From positions 310,001 through 374,000 of the forward strand of contig CACOFY010000001.1 in NCBI GenBank assembly GCA_902626575.1: DNA of 64,000 bases, written 5' to 3'. The translations under genes and the position numbers were made by a program. Each line of letters opens with the position of its first letter. The first letter of the stretch is position 1. Source of the DNA: an uncultured Pelagibacteraceae bacterium (GTDB lineage Bacteria > Pseudomonadota > Alphaproteobacteria > Pelagibacterales > Pelagibacteraceae). Below the pieces are notes generated by a model that did not search any database, had not been told where the DNA came from, and worked only from the letters and a program-made list of their open reading frames with translations. Positions 16,352 to 24,553 of the stretch are shown here, in pieces.

Positions 16352-17371
16352 TTAAAATTTATTTACGATATGTGACCAATCTTCGTGTTTAAATTTTAAT
16401 CTTCCAGTATTTGTAAGAAATCTGGGAAAACTTGAGAATTCTCCAATACCCTGAAACTTAATTTTTGTTATGTCTAGTTCTCCTTGCTTATCTCTCAATT
16501 CATTTTCAGATGCAATTTGATTTAATGTACTTTGATGAAATAAACCTTCAGCAGAAATAATATGAACATTCGATTTTTTCTTTTTTAAATTTATATTTAC
16601 CTCAGTATTTTTGATATCTCTAAATCCAGCAATATAGCCAAACAACGATATATCCTCAAAATTTTTTATTTTTTTCATAATTTGATTTTTTTTTTCATCA
16701 TTGATAATATTTTTCTGTAATCCTTGCTGAAGCAAATATTTTTCAATCAAACCAGAACTTTTCAAAAAAGATACTAAATGCTCAGTACCTGTATTTACTT
16801 TAATTTGGACATAATAATCACTATGCTGGTATTGAGCTCCTCCAATATCAAGCCATACACCATTCCATTTTGTCATTTTTATGCTAGTTTTTTTATTAGC
16901 CTTTCTAAATTCTTTGTCTTCATTTTTTTTGATTAATGGTACATCTGAGCTTAAATAATTTTTTAAATTTCCAGATTCATGTGGAAGTTTACAATGAATA
17001 TTGAAATCAGTAAGTAATTTTTTCTGAAATACTTTTTCAGCCAAGTATCCTCTTATTTTATCAGCCCATAGTTGAGCTTCATCTCTTTGTCTTGATCTCC
17101 CGAAATCTGTTTTTGCTATATCTTTATATGTTTCAAGGGCCTCTATTGCTGACTCTAGATAATCATCTTTATTTAAAAAAATTAAATTGGGAACTAATCT
17201 ATTATTAATCCAATCTTCAAAAAGATCTTCATCTAATTCACTTACCTCATCTCCAGAAAATACTTTTGAGGTATAATTTTTATAAAAATCTTCATCATTT
17301 TTTAATTTTAAAACATCAGCAAGCTTGGGAGAAACTTTTTTATAAAATAAAACTTCTTTTTTTGTTAACAT
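16352..17371 (-). CDS. Putative type II restriction endonuclease
   Basis: A 339 aa soluble protein I do not recognise by overall sequence. A plausible PD-(D/E)XK-like core is visible: helix with E112 ('GYLAEKVFQKK'), D143, then 'WNGVWLDIGGAQYQHSDYYVQIKVN', where D175/D185 precede a hydrophobic strand ending in Q189-I-K191. A QxK variant of the motif occurs in some restriction enzymes. The stop-to-stop arrangement with a C5-methyltransferase is the main support for a restriction role. It begins 9 nt after rmuC, so it may be the last gene of the rmuC transcript. It could be another nuclease. Confidence 0.55.
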   Translation of the reverse strand: MLTKKEVLFYKKVSPKLADVLKLKNDEDFYKNYTSKVFSGDEVSELDEDLFEDWINNRLVPNLIFLNKDDYLESAIEALETYKDIAKTDFGRSRQRDEAQLWADKIRGYLAEKVFQKKLLTDFNIHCKLPHESGNLKNYLSSDVPLIKKNEDKEFRKANKKTSIKMTKWNGVWLDIGGAQYQHSDYYVQIKVNTGTEHLVSFLKSSGLIEKYLLQQGLQKNIINDEKKNQIMKKIKNFEDISLFGYIAGFRDIKNTEVNINLKKKKSNVHIISAEGLFHQSTLNQIASENELRDKQGELDITKIKFQGIGEFSSFPRFLTNTGRLKFKHEDWSHIVNKF

Positions 17372-17380
17372 TAAATATTA

Positions 17381-18568
17381 TTAATTTAGTTTATCTTTAT
17401 CCTCTTCAGGGTCTGAAACTTCGATGATGGTAGCTTGCTCTGTTGGTATCTCAGGTATCTGCTTTCCAGGCATAACACCGTGTTCTTGTTCAAGTTTTTT
17501 AATTTGTTTTTCTAAACCTTGCGAACCCCAAGATTTTGTGACTATATTTTGTAGTTTATTGGCATGCGTCCTATAAGATTCTAATGCACCTTTAATAGCT
17601 GTTTTGACATCCGAATATTTATCAAAAATCTTACTCGCTGACAGTATAATCTTACTAATATTTTCTATTTGCTTTTTTTCGCTTTTAATTTGTTCGAATA
17701 CTGCAATCAAATTATTTAAATTATTTGGTGAAGAAAAAATAAATCCTTTTTTGAAGGCATCATTTTGAAGAGATACATCTCCCCTCAAAGTAATAGTGTA
17801 TAATTCATCCGCTGGAAAAAAAACAATAACATGCTTTAAAGAATTTATTCCATAAAGTTTGTTATAATTTTTTTTATCTAACCCTTTAGGACCAAAAAGA
17901 TGTTTTCGTACTGAGTCGATATGATCCTTTAGATATTTACCAGCTAATTTTTTATCTTCCTCTGTGTTTGACTTTAAAGCTTCAACATACTTTGTCCAAT
18001 CAGCCAAAGATACTTTTGCATCAATGATGTAGTTTCTTTCTGGAAATTTGAGAAGTATATCTGGAATGACATCTTTATCTTGCTCACCTTCAATGTTGTA
18101 AGTTGTTTGTTTTTTTTGAGAAAAAAAATCTCTATTTCTAACGAGGTTTGCTCCCTCTAATAAGTTTTCTAATATCTGCTGGTTAAATTTTCCTTGATAA
18201 GTTACATTGGTTGTAAGTTTTTCAAACCAATTTTTCACTTTTGTGCCAAAAACATCATGCTTATTTAATGCCTTTTCAGATATCAATTTATATTCACCAA
18301 CTCCTTTGGTAATTTCATCTACTTTGACATAAAGGTCTTTTACTTCTTTTTTTTTGTCACTAAGTTGCACCTCTAAATCTAATTTAGCATCTTGTGCAGC
18401 TTTTAGTTCTGCATCTCTTGTTGCTAAATTTATTTGTGTTTCTTTTAATTCTTCCTCTTTTAATTTTATTTCCTCGGTAGGTGATTGATTATTTTTCGGT
18501 TTTATTAAAAAAAACCAAACAGCACCAAATGCAACAAATCCTATTATTACTCCAATTATTGCTTCCAT
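17381..18568 (-). CDS. rmuC: DNA recombination protein RmuC
   Basis: A 395 aa predicted nuclease-like protein that limits recombination at inverted repeats. An N-terminal TM segment (about 2-22, 'IIGVIIGFVAFGAVWFFL') is followed by a coiled coil (about 30-95) and the RmuC domain. That domain includes 'NLLEGANLVRNRDFFSQKK', 'PDILLKFPERNYIIDAKVSLADWTKY' (PD-(D/E)XK-like D..DAK), 'LFGPKGLDKKNY' and 'VVFFPADELYTI'. The closing 'KSWGSQGLEKQIKKLE' block fits the family. It lies in a minus-strand run with two small paralogues upstream. Confidence 0.9.
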   Translation of the reverse strand: MEAIIGVIIGFVAFGAVWFFLIKPKNNQSPTEEIKLKEEELKETQINLATRDAELKAAQDAKLDLEVQLSDKKKEVKDLYVKVDEITKGVGEYKLISEKALNKHDVFGTKVKNWFEKLTTNVTYQGKFNQQILENLLEGANLVRNRDFFSQKKQTTYNIEGEQDKDVIPDILLKFPERNYIIDAKVSLADWTKYVEALKSNTEEDKKLAGKYLKDHIDSVRKHLFGPKGLDKKNYNKLYGINSLKHVIVFFPADELYTITLRGDVSLQNDAFKKGFIFSSPNNLNNLIAVFEQIKSEKKQIENISKIILSASKIFDKYSDVKTAIKGALESYRTHANKLQNIVTKSWGSQGLEKQIKKLEQEHGVMPGKQIPEIPTEQATIIEVSDPEEDKDKLN

Positions 18569-18571
18569 ATT

Positions 18572-18847
18572 CTAATTTAACCTTTTATCATGACTATTAT
18601 CAATAAACGACTGAAAATCGTTATTTCTCACTTTATCAATTATATCTTGGGGAATTTTTTCCTCATCTAAAACTAGCTCAACATAGGTTGTATAAACTAA
18701 TGCTAAGGCAATAGCATGGGCAACTTTAGCTGATAATTTTGGATTAGACATCCTGATGCAATGAGTAACTGCCTTTGGATCAACTTTCCTAAAAAAACGA
18801 TCCGAGTATTCTATTTTATCTTTAGGAAATTTAACTATTTTTGTCAT
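18572..18847 (-). CDS. Small conserved protein, copy B of a tandem pair
   Basis: A 91 aa soluble protein of unknown function. 'KLSAKVAHAIALALVYTTYV' followed by 'ELVLDEEKIPQDIIDK' forms a predicted amphipathic helix and acidic tail. The upstream neighbour has 'PLRVAKAVTLATVYALHAD' followed by 'LVIEECKKEERFEDIIDE' in the same position, so the two look like diverged tandem duplicates. It starts 3 nt after that neighbour and ends 3 nt before rmuC, implying one operon. Confidence 0.7.
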   Translation of the reverse strand: MTKIVKFPKDKIEYSDRFFRKVDPKAVTHCIRMSNPKLSAKVAHAIALALVYTTYVELVLDEEKIPQDIIDKVRNNDFQSFIDNSHDKRLN

Positions 18848-18850
18848 AAT

Positions 18851-19120
18851 TTATTTGTTTTCTTCGTACAAAATATCCTCATCTATAATATCTTCGAAAC
18901 GTTCTTCTTTTTTACATTCTTCGATTACAAGATCAGCATGTAATGCATATACAGTTGCTAGAGTTACAGCTTTAGCAACTCTTAATGGCATGCCAGGGCG
19001 TTCCTTAATTAGCTTCTCAGTCATGCCATTAAAATTGATTGATGATAGGAAATATTCAGAAAAATAGGCTTTTTTATCCTCTTTTCTATAGAAAGGTAAA
19101 AGTTTTATTTCCTTTGTCAT
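18851..19120 (-). CDS. Small conserved protein, copy A of a tandem pair
   Basis: An 89 aa soluble, slightly acidic protein, first gene of the copyA-copyB-rmuC run. 'MTKEIKLLPFYRKEDKKAYFSEYF' is followed by 'RVAKAVTLATVYALHADLVIEE', which aligns with the matching helix of copy B; both begin MTK and end in an acidic 'DIID'-containing tail. No catalytic motif, TM helix or signal peptide is present. Association with RmuC suggests a role near DNA repair, but that is only contextual. Confidence 0.7.
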   Translation of the reverse strand: MTKEIKLLPFYRKEDKKAYFSEYFLSSINFNGMTEKLIKERPGMPLRVAKAVTLATVYALHADLVIEECKKEERFEDIIDEDILYEENK

Positions 19121-19209
19121 GGAAACTAACGTAATAGCAAATTTTTTTATTTCTAACTTTAATCGACTCGTCGAAACTTTGACGAATAAATATTTAATTC
19201 GTTAGACTT

Positions 19210-19761
19210 TTAACGAAGAAATTTTATTAATTTCTCACTAGGAAGTGTATCAAAATTCATCGGTTTTCTTCCTTCAACCTGACTTTTTGTTTCTTCGATC
19301 ATATTTAATAATTTTACGTCCCAATAGGGTACTTGTCTTGAGTCGACAATTAATTTTTCTAAGTTTTTTATTTCAGCCCTTTCATCCATTTTTTTACCTT
19401 TATTAAATTTTTTAAATTTAACTTGATATTCTGGAGTTTTTACCAATTCTCTAATTGTAGTAACCCTTTTTGGCAGATATTTCTTGATTGCTTTTAAATA
19501 ATCATCAACGTTAGATGTCTTGAGAATTTTTTTAATTTTTGGATCTTTTTCTATATTTTCTCTTTCATTAGCAAAAGCTATTATCCTTAAAACAAGATAT
19601 TGATGAAACCTATCTAACTTCCAAATAGTTTTTGTTGGTATTTTCAATTTTACTTTTTCTATTAAATTCCAAGCTTCTTGGGGACTTACCTCTGCCGATT
19701 GTAGTTTTTTAACTAGCTGTTCATATGAATTGATTTTTACGATATCCTTTTTTTTTTCCAT
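19210..19761 (-). CDS. Hypothetical protein, 183 aa
   Basis: Unrecognised soluble, basic, mostly helical protein. I prefer the ATG at 19761 (MEKKKDIVKINSYEQLVKKL) over the track's 19812 start: the longer version adds a hydrophobic, uncharacteristic N-terminus and would overlap the divergent nuclease gene. Visible elements are 'EVSPQEAWNLIEKVKLKIP', 'TKTIWKLDRFHQYLVLRIIAFANER' and 'DSRQVPYWDVKLLNMIEE'. It diverges from the exonuclease gene across about 50 bp, so the two may share a control region. Confidence 0.65.
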   Translation of the reverse strand: MEKKKDIVKINSYEQLVKKLQSAEVSPQEAWNLIEKVKLKIPTKTIWKLDRFHQYLVLRIIAFANERENIEKDPKIKKILKTSNVDDYLKAIKKYLPKRVTTIRELVKTPEYQVKFKKFNKGKKMDERAEIKNLEKLIVDSRQVPYWDVKLLNMIEETKSQVEGRKPMNFDTLPSEKLIKFLR

Positions 19762-19813
19762 AATAAGTAGATAATTATTAAACTTAATAGTACAAGATAT
19801 GACCCGATTCACA

Positions 19814-20500
19814 ATGAAATGGAATAAAAAATATAATTATCCAACATCCTCAAGATCAACTGAGGGTGGAATTAGGAGATACTTATTTGGTGACGAAAAG
19901 CTTCCAAGTGTAACATCTATACTTTCAGCCACTAAGTCAGAAGAGGATAAAGCATCGCTCGAATTGTGGAAACAGCGTGTTGGTTATAAAGAAGCAAATA
20001 GAATTAAAACCGAAGCATCCTCAAGAGGCTCATCTATGCATTCATATATTGAAGATTATTTAAAGGGTAGAGTGAATGAAAGTTTTTTTGAAAGTAATGA
20101 GCAATATAAAATTATGGCGAAGGAAATAATTGAGAAAGGAATTAAGGGAAAGTTAGAAGAAATTTATGGAATTGAAGAAACTGTTTTTTATCCAGAAAAA
20201 TATGCTGGAACTGCTGATTTAATTGGTAAATTTATGGGTCAAGAAGTATGTATTGATTTCAAGCAGAGCAATAAACCAAAAAAATCAGATTATATTCAAG
20301 ATTATTTTTTACAACTCGGGGCATATACTTTAGCTCACGATGTTGTTCATGGAACAAAAATGAAAGCCGGTATAATTCTTTTATGTACTGTGGATAACTT
20401 GTTTCAAGAATTTAAAATAGAAGGAGCTGAATTAGAAATGTATCAAAATTTATTTTTAGGAAGGGTTAAAAAATTTTACGAAATTAATAATATTTCTTGA
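19814..20500 (+). CDS. Phage-like PD-(D/E)XK exonuclease (MGME1/RecB-nuclease-like)
   Basis: 228 aa from ATG at 19814 (the track start at 19799 adds five residues). The N-terminus 'YNYPTSSRSTEGGIRRYLFGDEKLPSVTSIL' and 'SRGSSMHSYIEDYL' resemble exonucleases of T4-like marine phages. The nuclease core shows Glu in 'YGIEETVFYPE', D135 in 'YAGTADLIG', and the D148-F-K150 pair in 'VCIDFKQSNKPKK', then the 'QLGAYTLAHD' helix (numbered from the 19814 start). Such enzymes degrade single-stranded or duplex DNA ends. No other phage gene lies nearby, so it may be a domesticated acquisition, working near exonuclease I. Confidence 0.75.
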   Translation: MKWNKKYNYPTSSRSTEGGIRRYLFGDEKLPSVTSILSATKSEEDKASLELWKQRVGYKEANRIKTEASSRGSSMHSYIEDYLKGRVNESFFESNEQYKIMAKEIIEKGIKGKLEEIYGIEETVFYPEKYAGTADLIGKFMGQEVCIDFKQSNKPKKSDYIQDYFLQLGAYTLAHDVVHGTKMKAGIILLCTVDNLFQEFKIEGAELEMYQNLFLGRVKKFYEINNIS

Positions 20501-20615
20501 CTTTGATCATCCAATTATTAAAAGTAATATTATTAACTAATAGCTACTCGTTTAGATGCAGATGGTTAAACTCACAAGATCAAAATCCAAACATAGCTAT
20601 ACAATTTGAAAAAGT

Positions 20616-22046
20616 ATGAACTTAGCTATTTGGGACATAGAATCATCAAGCGCCAATACGGACTTTGGAAGTATTATTGAAATTGGTGGTGTGTTAGTTG
20701 ATGAAAATTTTAGGGAGAAAGATCGATTTAATTTAAGGTGTCGATTACCAGAGGGAGAAATACCTCAAGCGATGGCCCTTATAGTAAACAAAACAAGCAT
20801 TGACCAATTAACTAAAGTTAACTTAAGTCATTACCAAATGCTTGGAGAAATAGAAAAAATATTTAAAAAATGGAGTCCTGCAATCTTTTTAGGATGGTCA
20901 AATATAGGATTTGATGATGAGATGATAAGAAAAGAATTTTTTAAAGGAATAAGATACCCATATATAACTAATGCAAGTCCTAATAAAAGACATGATGGAC
21001 TTAATATTGCTAGAGGCGCTTATGCGGTTGATCCAGAAGTATTAGAAACTGAAATTAATGAGAAAAATAACCCAGTTTTTAAGCTAGAGTCTTTAAGCAG
21101 AATGAATGGATTTGATTCAAGCGATGCCCACAGCGCACTCATTGACTCCCAACTTACATGTAAAGTGTTAAATTTAATTAAAAAAAGACAACCAAAAACT
21201 TGGGATAATTTTTTAAAAACTGCGAATAAGTCTGATACTGAAACATTATTTAAAAAAGAGAGTATTATAACTTTAAATGAATACTTTTATGGGAAGTCGA
21301 GATTATATCTTTGTGCACCTTTGCATCCAAATCATTGTATTCATCCAGTATATCAGTGGGGACAAGCAGTAGATTTAAGAGTTGATATTGAGCCGTTACT
21401 AAATATGTCAATTAATGATCTCAAGTCTGAAATGAAGAAAACTCCAAAATTTTTAAGAACAATTAGATCAAATAAAGCTCCAATTATACTTGGCGCAGAA
21501 TATGGAATGAAAGCTGAACCATATAATGCTATGGATCCAAGTTTGATTAAACAACGTGCAAATTTAGTAAGAGAAAATGAAAATTTTTCAAAAAAAATTC
21601 TTACAGCTTTAAGGGAAATAGCAGAAGAAAAAGAACAGTCAAAATCTCAAGAAGATATTTATGCAGAGGAAAGTATATATAAAAAATTTACCTCTAATAA
21701 AGATACAGCTTTGTTTCCATCGTGGCATGCAGCACCATGGAAGGAAAAACTTAAATTACTAGATAAATTTGACGATGAAAGACTCATAGGTTTTGGAAAG
21801 AAAATAATTTATCAGGAGGCACCAGAGGTGTTACCCAAAGACATGTACCAAAAAATAAAAAGTGAAATTGCAAGAAGAATATTAAGTGAAAAAAAAGAAA
21901 AATGGTGGACAGTCAAAGAATGTTATTTTGAAATTGACAATTTAAGAAATAAGTATTCTGAGGAAAATGATGAAGATAAACTTAAATTTTTAGATCAATT
22001 CAATGATTTTGTTATGGGAATTCAAAAAAAATACGAAAATACATAG
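20616..22046 (+). CDS. sbcB: Exodeoxyribonuclease I (SbcB)
   Basis: 3'-to-5' single-strand DNA exonuclease of the DEDD family. The 476 aa protein has Exo I 'AIWDIESSSANTDFGSIIEIGG' (D-x-E), Exo II 'LGWSNIGFDDEMIRKEFF', 'RHDGLNIARGAYAVDPE' and Exo III 'SSDAHSALIDSQLTCKVL' (H/D), followed by the ExoI SH3-like and C-terminal regions ('SRLYLCAPLHPNHCIHPVYQWG'). The length equals the E. coli enzyme. A 115-bp gap to the upstream exonuclease shows nothing but AT-rich DNA. It is followed closely by trxA. Confidence 0.93.
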   Translation: MNLAIWDIESSSANTDFGSIIEIGGVLVDENFREKDRFNLRCRLPEGEIPQAMALIVNKTSIDQLTKVNLSHYQMLGEIEKIFKKWSPAIFLGWSNIGFDDEMIRKEFFKGIRYPYITNASPNKRHDGLNIARGAYAVDPEVLETEINEKNNPVFKLESLSRMNGFDSSDAHSALIDSQLTCKVLNLIKKRQPKTWDNFLKTANKSDTETLFKKESIITLNEYFYGKSRLYLCAPLHPNHCIHPVYQWGQAVDLRVDIEPLLNMSINDLKSEMKKTPKFLRTIRSNKAPIILGAEYGMKAEPYNAMDPSLIKQRANLVRENENFSKKILTALREIAEEKEQSKSQEDIYAEESIYKKFTSNKDTALFPSWHAAPWKEKLKLLDKFDDERLIGFGKKIIYQEAPEVLPKDMYQKIKSEIARRILSEKKEKWWTVKECYFEIDNLRNKYSEENDEDKLKFLDQFNDFVMGIQKKYENT

Positions 22047-22080
22047 TTGACTTTTAAGTTGATAATTATAAATAAATATT

Positions 22081-22410
22081 ATGCTTATAGATTTTGAAGA
22101 CAAAGATTTAGAGACAACTGTTCAGAAAGATAATGTTTGTTTCGTAACTTTTAGTGCGATGGCTTGGTGCAAACCTTGCGTAAATTTACATCCTGTGATG
22201 CAAAAGCTCTCAGATGAATATAAAGATAAAGCAAAATTTTACCATGCAGACATTGATTCAAAGGCAATAAATTTTTCTACATCTGCAAATGTGAGAGGAG
22301 TTCCCACCACGGTTTGTTTTTCATCTGGTCAAGAAGTCTCTAGACTAGTTGGAGGAGTTCCTGAGCAGAAAATGAAATCATTTATCGAAGAGTCTTTAAC
22401 CAAGATTTAA
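22081..22410 (+). CDS. trxA: Thioredoxin
   Basis: A 109 aa cytoplasmic dithiol oxidoreductase. The active site is 'AMAWCKPCVNLHP' (CKPC, where CGPC is the common form), the cis-proline loop is 'VRGVPTTVCF', and 'VGGVPEQKMKSFIEESL' is the C-terminal helix. CKPC may alter redox potential compared with classical thioredoxin. It overlaps folC tail to tail by 15 nt. Neighbourhood with folC-accD-trpABF is the normal alphaproteobacterial position of trxA. Confidence 0.88.
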   Translation: MLIDFEDKDLETTVQKDNVCFVTFSAMAWCKPCVNLHPVMQKLSDEYKDKAKFYHADIDSKAINFSTSANVRGVPTTVCFSSGQEVSRLVGGVPEQKMKSFIEESLTKI

Positions 22411-23664
22411 AACTTCACCAATTAAATAAAGTGATCCCACAATAAGAATTATAGTATTATTATTTTTTGCAAGAGACTTAATTGCATCCTCTATACTGTC
22501 AGAAAGACTTAATTTAAAATTTAAACTATCAATTTTATTTTTGAATTCCTCTTTCAAAATGGCACCATCTTGACTAGGGATATCAATTAAAGTAACATTT
22601 TTAATAATATTTTCATAAGAGCTCATAAATTTTAAATGATCTTTATCTTTCATCATTCCAACTATCAAATTCACTTCTTGATTTTGCTTTTTTATCCAAT
22701 CAGCAATAACAAAACTAGAACTTATATTATGACCTCCATCTATAATTAATCTATTATTTCCAGCAATTTTTTTTAAGTTTCCTGATTTAATTTCTTCAAG
22801 CCTTCCTTTTAATGAAATTTTTTGAACCCCTAATTTGATATCTTTATCTTTTACATTAAAAACTTTTCTCGATGCAGCAATTGAAGTACTAACATTGTAA
22901 AGTTGATGGTCACCTAAAATATTAGGCTCAGGTAATACTAATTCACCCAAATCATCTTGGTATTGAATAAAGTTATTTTCAGATCTTGAAATATTAAAAT
23001 CTAAACCAAAAAAAAACTTTTTTGATGTATTTTTACTCAAAGATTTTTCAATTTTTTTTCTTATTTCTTCACTAACTTGCTTATTAACAAATATATTCGA
23101 GTTTAAAAGCTTAGAAGTTTTTTCGTATATAACACCGTCAATAGACTTATTTTTTAACCACTGGTAATGATCAGAATGGCAAACTCCTAAAAGCGTACAG
23201 ACATTTTTTTTAAAAACAGAGCTTGGGTCCATTCTAAAAAATAAACCTGACTCAATTATATTTATATTATCTTTAAAATTTTCAGCATACTTGTAAAAAG
23301 CACAACTCAAAATCTCAAATAATGTAGCTTCATCATCACCCAAAGTTTTTTCAACGTCCTTTAATAATTGGATTAAATTATCCTCTGATATCTCTTCATT
23401 ATTAAATATAAAGCGTTCAGTATATGATTGTAGATGGGGAGAAGTGTATAAATTACATCTATAACCTGCTTCGTTTAAAATAGATTTTTTAGCATAGGCC
23501 ATTGAGGCTTTAGAATTTGTACCCACTACATTTATTACATTTTCAAGTTTATCTTGAGGATTTCCAAGCTTTTTAAGTAAATTAAAAGTTCTATCTAATG
23601 ATAAATCTATTTTACGCTTATGATGCTTCTCTAGTTTGGTTATTAACTTCTGAAGTTTGGTCAT
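22396..23664 (-). CDS. folC: Folylpolyglutamate/dihydrofolate synthase FolC, divergent P-loop
   Basis: Mur-ligase-like enzyme adding glutamate to (dihydro)pteroate or folate. The 422 aa protein retains 'YTSPHLQSYTERF', Glu in 'IIESGLFFRMDPSSV', 'HSDHYQWL', the Lys of 'YEKTSKLL', 'ILGDHQLYNVSTSI' and 'IIDGGHNISSS'. Oddly, the P-loop reads 'VVGTNSKASM' where GTNGKGST is typical, losing both loop glycines but keeping Lys and Ser. Last gene of the GT17-trpF-trpB-trpA-accD-folC run; overlaps accD by 47 nt. FolC is clear from fold and context; catalytic competence is less certain. Confidence 0.85.
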   Translation of the reverse strand: MTKLQKLITKLEKHHKRKIDLSLDRTFNLLKKLGNPQDKLENVINVVGTNSKASMAYAKKSILNEAGYRCNLYTSPHLQSYTERFIFNNEEISEDNLIQLLKDVEKTLGDDEATLFEILSCAFYKYAENFKDNINIIESGLFFRMDPSSVFKKNVCTLLGVCHSDHYQWLKNKSIDGVIYEKTSKLLNSNIFVNKQVSEEIRKKIEKSLSKNTSKKFFFGLDFNISRSENNFIQYQDDLGELVLPEPNILGDHQLYNVSTSIAASRKVFNVKDKDIKLGVQKISLKGRLEEIKSGNLKKIAGNNRLIIDGGHNISSSFVIADWIKKQNQEVNLIVGMMKDKDHLKFMSSYENIIKNVTLIDIPSQDGAILKEEFKNKIDSLNFKLSLSDSIEDAIKSLAKNNNTIILIVGSLYLIGEVLNLG

Positions 23665-24553
23665 ATTTTAATGAATTTACTTCAGTGTTTTTATTTAGCA
23701 ATAACTTAATTACACTTTTAATTTTATCGTTAATTTCTTTTCTATGATAGACACCATCACACATTCCTTTTTCTAAAAGTGTGCTACTTGATTGAAATCC
23801 CTCGGGCAAATTTTCACGAGTTTGATTTTTTACTATTGCTTGTCCAGCAAAACCAACTAATGAGGGCTCTGCTAATGTGATGTCAGCTATACTTGGTCCA
23901 GCAAAAGAAGCTGTTATACCACCATAACACTTATTGGTGTAAACGTTTATTAAAGGCATACCACTATTTTTTTTAAATGTATTTGCTGCTAAAACTGTTT
24001 TTACCATAAAATGTAAACTTATGGCTGACTCCTGCATTGCTTGCCCTCCGCCTTCGCACCAAGCTACAACAGCTGCTGAGTCGTCGATGGCTTTTTGATA
24101 CGCACTTACAATCGCCTCTCCAGCTGCTGAATTTATTGAGCCTCCATTAAATCTTGAGTCTATTGCAAATGAAACAATATCAATTCCTTCGATTGTACCT
24201 TTGGCCACAACAACCGCACAGTGATGGCCGGTTAATTTTCTTCCACGCGCAAGCTTTTCTTTATAACCAGGAAAATCTAACATATCATCTGGTGGCGATG
24301 GTGTATTAATAATTTGATAATTATTTTTCCCAAAAAAATGATTAAAACGCTCAATGGGATTGAAAGGATAATGTTTAAGACATTTAGGACAAGTATTTAA
24401 TTGTTCATCATTAAATATTTCGGATTTTAATACTGGGCCCGAACAGCAAGAAATCCAGTTAGACTCTGCTTGTTCTTTCTTAGTTGGAAATTTTTTTTGA
24501 ATATTACGTTTAATATTCTCACCAATTTTTTTTATACGAGTAATCCAGTTCAT
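23618..24553 (-). CDS. accD: Acetyl-CoA carboxylase carboxyltransferase beta subunit AccD
   Basis: With AccA it transfers CO2 from carboxybiotin to acetyl-CoA, giving malonyl-CoA for fatty acids. The 311 aa protein begins MNWITRIKK, as alphaproteobacterial AccD does. Its zinc ribbon is degenerate ('WISCCSGPVL' then 'CPKC', rather than CxxC..CxxC). The crotonase-fold core has 'GGSINSAAGEAIVSAY', 'CEGGGQAMQESAISL' (usually SGGARMQE), 'CYGGITASFAG', and 'LVGFAGQAIVKNQTRENLPEGFQSS'. It overlaps trpA by 4 nt and folC by 47 nt. Confidence 0.88.
   Translation of the reverse strand: MNWITRIKKIGENIKRNIQKKFPTKKEQAESNWISCCSGPVLKSEIFNDEQLNTCPKCLKHYPFNPIERFNHFFGKNNYQIINTPSPPDDMLDFPGYKEKLARGRKLTGHHCAVVVAKGTIEGIDIVSFAIDSRFNGGSINSAAGEAIVSAYQKAIDDSAAVVAWCEGGGQAMQESAISLHFMVKTVLAANTFKKNSGMPLINVYTNKCYGGITASFAGPSIADITLAEPSLVGFAGQAIVKNQTRENLPEGFQSSSTLLEKGMCDGVYHRKEINDKIKSVIKLLLNKNTEVNSLKYDQTSEVNNQTREAS

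Noticed and set aside
19814-20500. Prophage remnant
   Set aside because: One phage-like exonuclease only; no integrase, capsid, terminase or attachment-site repeats around it.
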